From positions 1-64,000 of the forward strand of contig NZ_JAHLPR010000021.1 of assembly GCF_018918005.1 (NCBI RefSeq): a stretch of DNA of 64,000 nt, written 5' to 3'. Origin of the DNA: Paenibacillus sp. MSJ-34 (GTDB lineage: Bacteria > Bacillota > Bacilli > Paenibacillales > Paenibacillaceae). Positions 60,213 to 64,000 of the stretch are shown one piece after another. A program made the translations under genes and the position numbers. Numbering within the stretch: the first letter of the stretch is position 1; every line of letters starts with the position of its first letter. The notes beneath the pieces were generated by a model. That model was not told the DNA's origin. It ran no database searches and saw only the letters and a list, made by a program, of their open reading frames with translations.

Positions 60213-62660
60213 CTATTTTCTTAATTCTGCGGCAAAAGTTTGCTCCAAATTCGCCACGATCTGGCTATTGATTTCATTCACCTCTTCATCGGTCAGCGTA
60301 CGCTCCGGATGGCGGTATACGAGTGAGATCGCCACGCTCTTCTTGCCGGCTCCGAGCTTCTCGCCCGTATAGACGTCGAATACATGCACCGATTCAAGCA
60401 AATCGCCGGCGGTCTCCTTCGCCGTTTGCACGACTTGGCCGACTTCGATCTCTTGCGCCAGCACGATCGCGAGGTCGCGTTCGACCGACGGATAGCGCGG
60501 CAGCGCCCGGTATTCGATCGAGAAATCGGCGGCGGCGTACAGCGGCTCGAGCGCGATTTCGAACACGTACGTATCGCCCAAATCTTTCGCATGCTGCAAT
60601 TCCGGATGAATTTGGCCGATCGTTCCCAAATATTGTTCTTCGCCTTGCCCGGTCAAGTATACGGATGCCGAGCGTCCGGGGTGGAACCCTTGCGGTTTGT
60701 TCGCTTCGTAGCGAACCCGATCGGCGATGCCCAGATAAGCGAATACTGCATCCAAAATGCCTTTCAAATCGAAGAAATCGCAAGGCTCCGCTTTGACGTT
60801 CCACTGAGCGGCTTCGCGGCGGCCCGCGAGCAATAGAGCCAGCATCGGATTTTCCTGCGGCAATTTCGTTAAGGCCGCTTCTTCGGTGGCGAAGCTGTGC
60901 CCGATTTCAAAGATGGCGATATCTTCTTGCTTGCGGTTGCGATTGTAAGCGGCGATATCGAGCAAATTCGGCAGCAGGCTGGTGCGCAATACGCTCCGCT
61001 CCTCGCTCATCGGCATCGCGACGCGGATCGGCCGCAGCGTCTCGGAAGCTGCCGCGAATAACCCCGTATGGCCCGGATGCGTAAAGGAATAGCTGATGAC
61101 TTCCTGAATGCCGCCGCTAGTCAGCAATTCGCGCAACGCGCGTCTAATTTTTTGCTCTTTCGTATATCCCCCCGGCGTCGTCGCGCCTTCGATCGGCGTT
61201 GTCGGAATCCGGTCGTAGCCGTATAAACGCGCAACTTCTTCGATCAAGTCGACGTCAAGCGCGATGTCTCCGCGGCGTTTCGGGACGCTCACTTCCAATA
61301 CGCCGCCGTCCAGTTCTTCATATTCAAACTGCAGCCTTTCCAAGATCGATTTCACTTCCGCGAGCGTAAACGACGTGCCGAGATGCCGGTTTACTTTATC
61401 CAAGGCGACGCGAACGATGGTCGGCTCCGGCAACGAAACGACCGCTTCCACAATGCCTCCGGCCACCGCCCCGCCGGCGTAGCGTTCCATCAATGAGGCG
61501 GCGCGGTTCAAAGCGGGAACGACCGCTTCCGGATTGACTTCTTTCTCGAAGCGGGCGCTGGCTTCGGAGCGCAATCCGAGCTGACGCGACGTCTTGCGAA
61601 TCGTTCCGCCGTCGAATTTGGCCGATTCCAGCACAATGTTCACCGTCGCATCCGTCACTTCCGAATTGGCGCCGCCCATCACGCCGGCCAGCCCGACCGG
61701 CTTCTCGCCGTCGGTAATTAACAGCATATGCGGCTCCAGCTTGCGTTCCTGATCGTCGAGCGTAACGAGCGTCTCGCCTGCGCGGGCGAGACGGACGTCG
61801 ATTTGTCCGCCGGCCAATCGGTCGGCGTCGAACGCATGCAGCGGTTGACCGTACTCAAGCATTACATAGTTCGTGATGTCTACAATATTATTGATCGGGC
61901 GTACGCCCGCCGCGATCAGCCGGTTTTGCATCCATTGCGGAGACGGGCCGATCTTCACGCCGGCGATGTACCGCGCCGTATATCGGCTGCATTGCTCGCG
62001 TGCCGTAATGGTAACGCGAACGCGGTCGCTTGCCCGCACGGGGCTCTCCGTCATGTCCTTGTCCGGTTGCGGCAGCTTTACATCGCGTCCCAGAATCGCC
62101 CCAACCTCATAAGCGACGCCGATCATGCTCAAGCAATCCGAGCGGTTAGGCGTCAGATCGAGTTCCAGCACGTCGTCGCCGAGCGCAAGCACGTCGATGA
62201 TCGATGCGCCGATTTCCGTATTGTCCGGCAGCACAAGAATGCCTTCCTGCTGTTCCTTGGGCAGCAGCTTGTCGTTCATGCCCAGTTCTTTCGCCGAGCA
62301 GATCATTCCTTGCGACTCCACGCCGCGCAGCTTCGCCTTCTTGATTTGCAATCCGCCGGGCAGAGCCGCTCCGACCAATGCGACCGGCACTTTCTGTCCT
62401 GCCGCCACGTTTTTCGCGCCGCAAACGATTTGCAGTTCTTCGCCCGTACCCGCGTCCACGGTACATACGTTCAACTTGTCCGCATCCGGATGTTTTTCCT
62501 TCGTCTTTACGTAACCGGCAACAACTTGGGTTACGCCTTGATTCCGATGTTCGACAACGTCGATTTCGATGCCGGCCTGCCTAATTTTATCCGCCAGTTC
62601 CTCGGCCGTTACGCCGCTTAAATCGATATATTCAGACAACCATTGATAGGATACTTTCAT
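60213..62660 (-). CDS. pheT: Phenylalanyl-tRNA synthetase beta subunit
   Basis: 815 residues, full length. N-terminal tRNA-binding OB domain (VTQVVAGYVKTKEKHPDADK, LNVCTVDAGTGEELQIVCGA), B3/B4 editing domain (SRYTARYIAGVKIGPSPQWM, NNIVDITNYVMLEYGQPLHA), B5 domain (KRRGDIALDVDLIEEVARLY), a catalytic-like core, and a C-terminal FDX-ACB domain (PSVERDLAIVLAQEIEVGQV). It pairs with PheS as an alpha2-beta2 enzyme. It lies 28 bases downstream of pheS. Confidence 0.97.
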   Translation of the reverse strand: MKVSYQWLSEYIDLSGVTAEELADKIRQAGIEIDVVEHRNQGVTQVVAGYVKTKEKHPDADKLNVCTVDAGTGEELQIVCGAKNVAAGQKVPVALVGAALPGGLQIKKAKLRGVESQGMICSAKELGMNDKLLPKEQQEGILVLPDNTEIGASIIDVLALGDDVLELDLTPNRSDCLSMIGVAYEVGAILGRDVKLPQPDKDMTESPVRASDRVRVTITAREQCSRYTARYIAGVKIGPSPQWMQNRLIAAGVRPINNIVDITNYVMLEYGQPLHAFDADRLAGGQIDVRLARAGETLVTLDDQERKLEPHMLLITDGEKPVGLAGVMGGANSEVTDATVNIVLESAKFDGGTIRKTSRQLGLRSEASARFEKEVNPEAVVPALNRAASLMERYAGGAVAGGIVEAVVSLPEPTIVRVALDKVNRHLGTSFTLAEVKSILERLQFEYEELDGGVLEVSVPKRRGDIALDVDLIEEVARLYGYDRIPTTPIEGATTPGGYTKEQKIRRALRELLTSGGIQEVISYSFTHPGHTGLFAAASETLRPIRVAMPMSEERSVLRTSLLPNLLDIAAYNRNRKQEDIAIFEIGHSFATEEAALTKLPQENPMLALLLAGRREAAQWNVKAEPCDFFDLKGILDAVFAYLGIADRVRYEANKPQGFHPGRSASVYLTGQGEEQYLGTIGQIHPELQHAKDLGDTYVFEIALEPLYAAADFSIEYRALPRYPSVERDLAIVLAQEIEVGQVVQTAKETAGDLLESVHVFDVYTGEKLGAGKKSVAISLVYRHPERTLTDEEVNEINSQIVANLEQTFAAELRK

Positions 62661-62688
62661 CGTACGCTCACTTCCTTTTATTCATGAA

Positions 62689-63723
62689 TTATATGCGCGC
62701 AAATTGGGACAAGAAACGCAGATCGTTCGTATACAGATGGCGAATATCGTCGATGCCGTATTTCAGCATCGCGATCCGGTCCGGCCCCATGCCGAAAGCG
62801 AAGCCGCTGTACACTTCCGGGTCGTACCCGCCTTTGCGCAGCACTTCCGGATGAACCATGCCGGAACCTAATATTTCAAGCCAGCCGGTATGTTTGCAGA
62901 TGCGGCAGCCGCTGCCCCCGCATTTCGCGCAAGTGACATCCACCTCGGCGCTCGGTTCGGTAAACGGGAAGAAGCTCGGACGCAAACGAATTTGCGTATT
63001 TGGGCCGAACATTTCGCGCACGAATTGAAGCAGCGTTCCTTTCAAGTCGCTCATGCGAATGTTTTTGTCGATCACCAAACCTTCGATTTGATAAAATTGG
63101 AACGAATGCGTCGCATCGTCGTCGTCGCGGCGGTACACTTTCCCCGGGCAAATGATTTTCACAGGCACTTCGCCTTTCATCGCTTCCATCGTGCGAATCT
63201 GTACCGGCGAAGTTTGCGTACGCATCAAAATTTCTTCCGAAATATAGAACGAATCTTGCATATCGCGCGCAGGATGGTTTTTCGGCAAGTTCAACGCTTC
63301 GAAATTGTAATAATCCTGCTCCACTTCCGGGCCTTCCGCGATTTTGTATCCCATGCCGATAAAAATATCTTCGATTTCATGGATCACCTTCTGAAGCGGA
63401 TGCATCGCTCCGACACGCATCGGTCTGCCAGGCAGCGTCACATCGACCGTTTCCGCCTGCAGCCTCTTTTCCGTTTCTTCTTTCAAAAAGCGTTCCTGAT
63501 GGGCCGAAATCACTTGTTCGATCGCCGCGCGCACCTCGTTGGCCACCTGGCCGATGATCGGGCGTTCTTCCGCGCTGAGCCCGCCCATGCCGCGCAGCAC
63601 TTCCGTCAATTCTCCCTTTTTGCCAAGATATTTCACCCGCAAATCGTTCAATTGCTGCGGATCGTCGACTTGCTGCAATTTTGCGAGCGCTTCGGCTTTT
63701 AATGCTTCCAGTCTTTCCTTCAT
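62689..63723 (-). CDS. pheS: Phenylalanyl-tRNA synthetase alpha subunit
   Basis: 344 residues. N-terminal coiled coil ([20 protein letters not shown]), then the class II catalytic core: [92 protein letters not shown], and motif 3 [23 protein letters not shown] start with GGAGGAG. A T-box leader precedes it, so uncharged tRNA-Phe controls the operon. Confidence 0.97.
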   Translation of the reverse strand: MKERLEALKAEALAKLQQVDDPQQLNDLRVKYLGKKGELTEVLRGMGGLSAEERPIIGQVANEVRAAIEQVISAHQERFLKEETEKRLQAETVDVTLPGRPMRVGAMHPLQKVIHEIEDIFIGMGYKIAEGPEVEQDYYNFEALNLPKNHPARDMQDSFYISEEILMRTQTSPVQIRTMEAMKGEVPVKIICPGKVYRRDDDDATHSFQFYQIEGLVIDKNIRMSDLKGTLLQFVREMFGPNTQIRLRPSFFPFTEPSAEVDVTCAKCGGSGCRICKHTGWLEILGSGMVHPEVLRKGGYDPEVYSGFAFGMGPDRIAMLKYGIDDIRHLYTNDLRFLSQFARI

Positions 63724-63796
63724 GAATCGATCTCCTCCTTCGTTCTGCTGTGCAACATGTTCCGTCTTGTTCCGTCATTCCTGTCTGCCGTCGCAA

Positions 63797-64000
63797 CAAA
63801 AAAGGCCTTTTCTCCCGTAAGGGACGAAAAGACCGTGGTACCACCCTTGTTAGAGAATCGCCGTACCTCCGCCGCAGGAAATATGCGAACAAAACCATTT
63901 GCGGCGCGCCAATTCTCTCACTCGATCGATTAACGGCTCGAAACCGGTATCCTCTACTTCGGCGTTGCCGGTTCAAGGAACTGCTCCGGAGCGAACTTCG
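63797..64000 (-). promoter_or_regulatory. T-box leader of pheST (cut by window end)
   Basis: The T-box core AGGGTGGTACCACGG lies near 63834-63848 on the minus strand. It is followed by a terminator (GTCTTTTCGTCCCTTACGGG, then AGAAAAGGCC and a T-run, 63797-63833). A TTC at 63940-63942, in GGTTTCGAGCC, is a possible Phe specifier. The 5' end lies beyond base 64000. Confidence 0.88.

Noticed and set aside
1-64000. CRISPR arrays, tRNA or rRNA genes
   Set aside because: No regularly spaced direct repeats of CRISPR size and no recognisable tRNA or rRNA sequence were found by eye; a dedicated search could still find a tRNA.

Overview
The window reads as chromosomal DNA of an endospore-forming Firmicute of the Paenibacillaceae (Paenibacillus/Cohnella-like). 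This rests on sporulation genes (Spo0E-like phosphatase, YtxC, gamma-type SASP, PrkA, an AbrB-like regulator), T-box and S-box leaders, LiaFSR, HtrA with a two-component system, the futalosine menaquinone enzyme MqnC, and strong AGGAGG-type ribosome binding sites. No rRNA, tRNA, CRISPR array or complete transposase was seen. The placement comes from gene content only, not from a database search.

Layout. Bases 1-4160 are clearly AT-richer than the rest. They hold a structured leader followed by a YvrJ-like and an RsoA-like gene, two secreted proteins that share a C-terminal domain, decayed ORF fragments, and a secreted protein with a copper-amine-oxidase-type N-terminal domain; this looks like an accessory segment. 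From 4.2 kb the core begins. It contains an L-fucose operon (fucI, kinase, class II aldolase) divergent from a LacI regulator, then a globin-coupled HemAT sensor, a Gln-rich small protein, PrkA, a DUF2161 nuclease-fold protein, an aminotransferase and an MFS transporter (to 16.8 kb). From 17 to 25 kb come a two-gene operon with a phosphodiester glycosidase, a tiny membrane peptide, AbrB-like, TrmL, RsgA, SerC, AroF and IspH. From 25 to 32 kb lie a sensor kinase and OmpR-type regulator with HtrA, then liaFSR. From 32 to 41 kb: a gamma-SASP, a 3D-domain protein, T-box-controlled thrS, ytxC, mqnC, and an S-box-controlled metA-metI-metC operon. From 41 to 54 kb: CorA with a long leader, an HRDC protein, DUF3055, a ROK sugar kinase, a second phosphodiester glycosidase, a 5'-3' exonuclease, an aminotransferase, an ArsC/Spx-like protein, an RluA-type pseudouridine synthase, CobU, Spo0E-like, alaT with its Lrp-type regulator, a zinc-ribbon protein, a mini membrane protein and DUF350. 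From 54 to 64 kb lies the conserved pheS-pheT-zapA-cvpA-mutS2 neighbourhood, with a holin-like gene and an SDR gene inserted on the opposite strand.

Most notable are: (i) a 181-bp MITE-like repeat in two near-identical copies, each flanked by its own 4-bp direct repeat, plus a short internally deleted copy; (ii) four 17-bp dyad sites spaced 52, 63 and 52 bp upstream of aroF; (iii) a ZapA homologue with a very long coiled coil containing 14 consecutive 11-residue repeats; (iv) long leaders with short upstream ORFs before corA and rsgA; (v) a terminator-like leader before the HRDC gene; and (vi) candidate operators at fucI, htrA and liaF.
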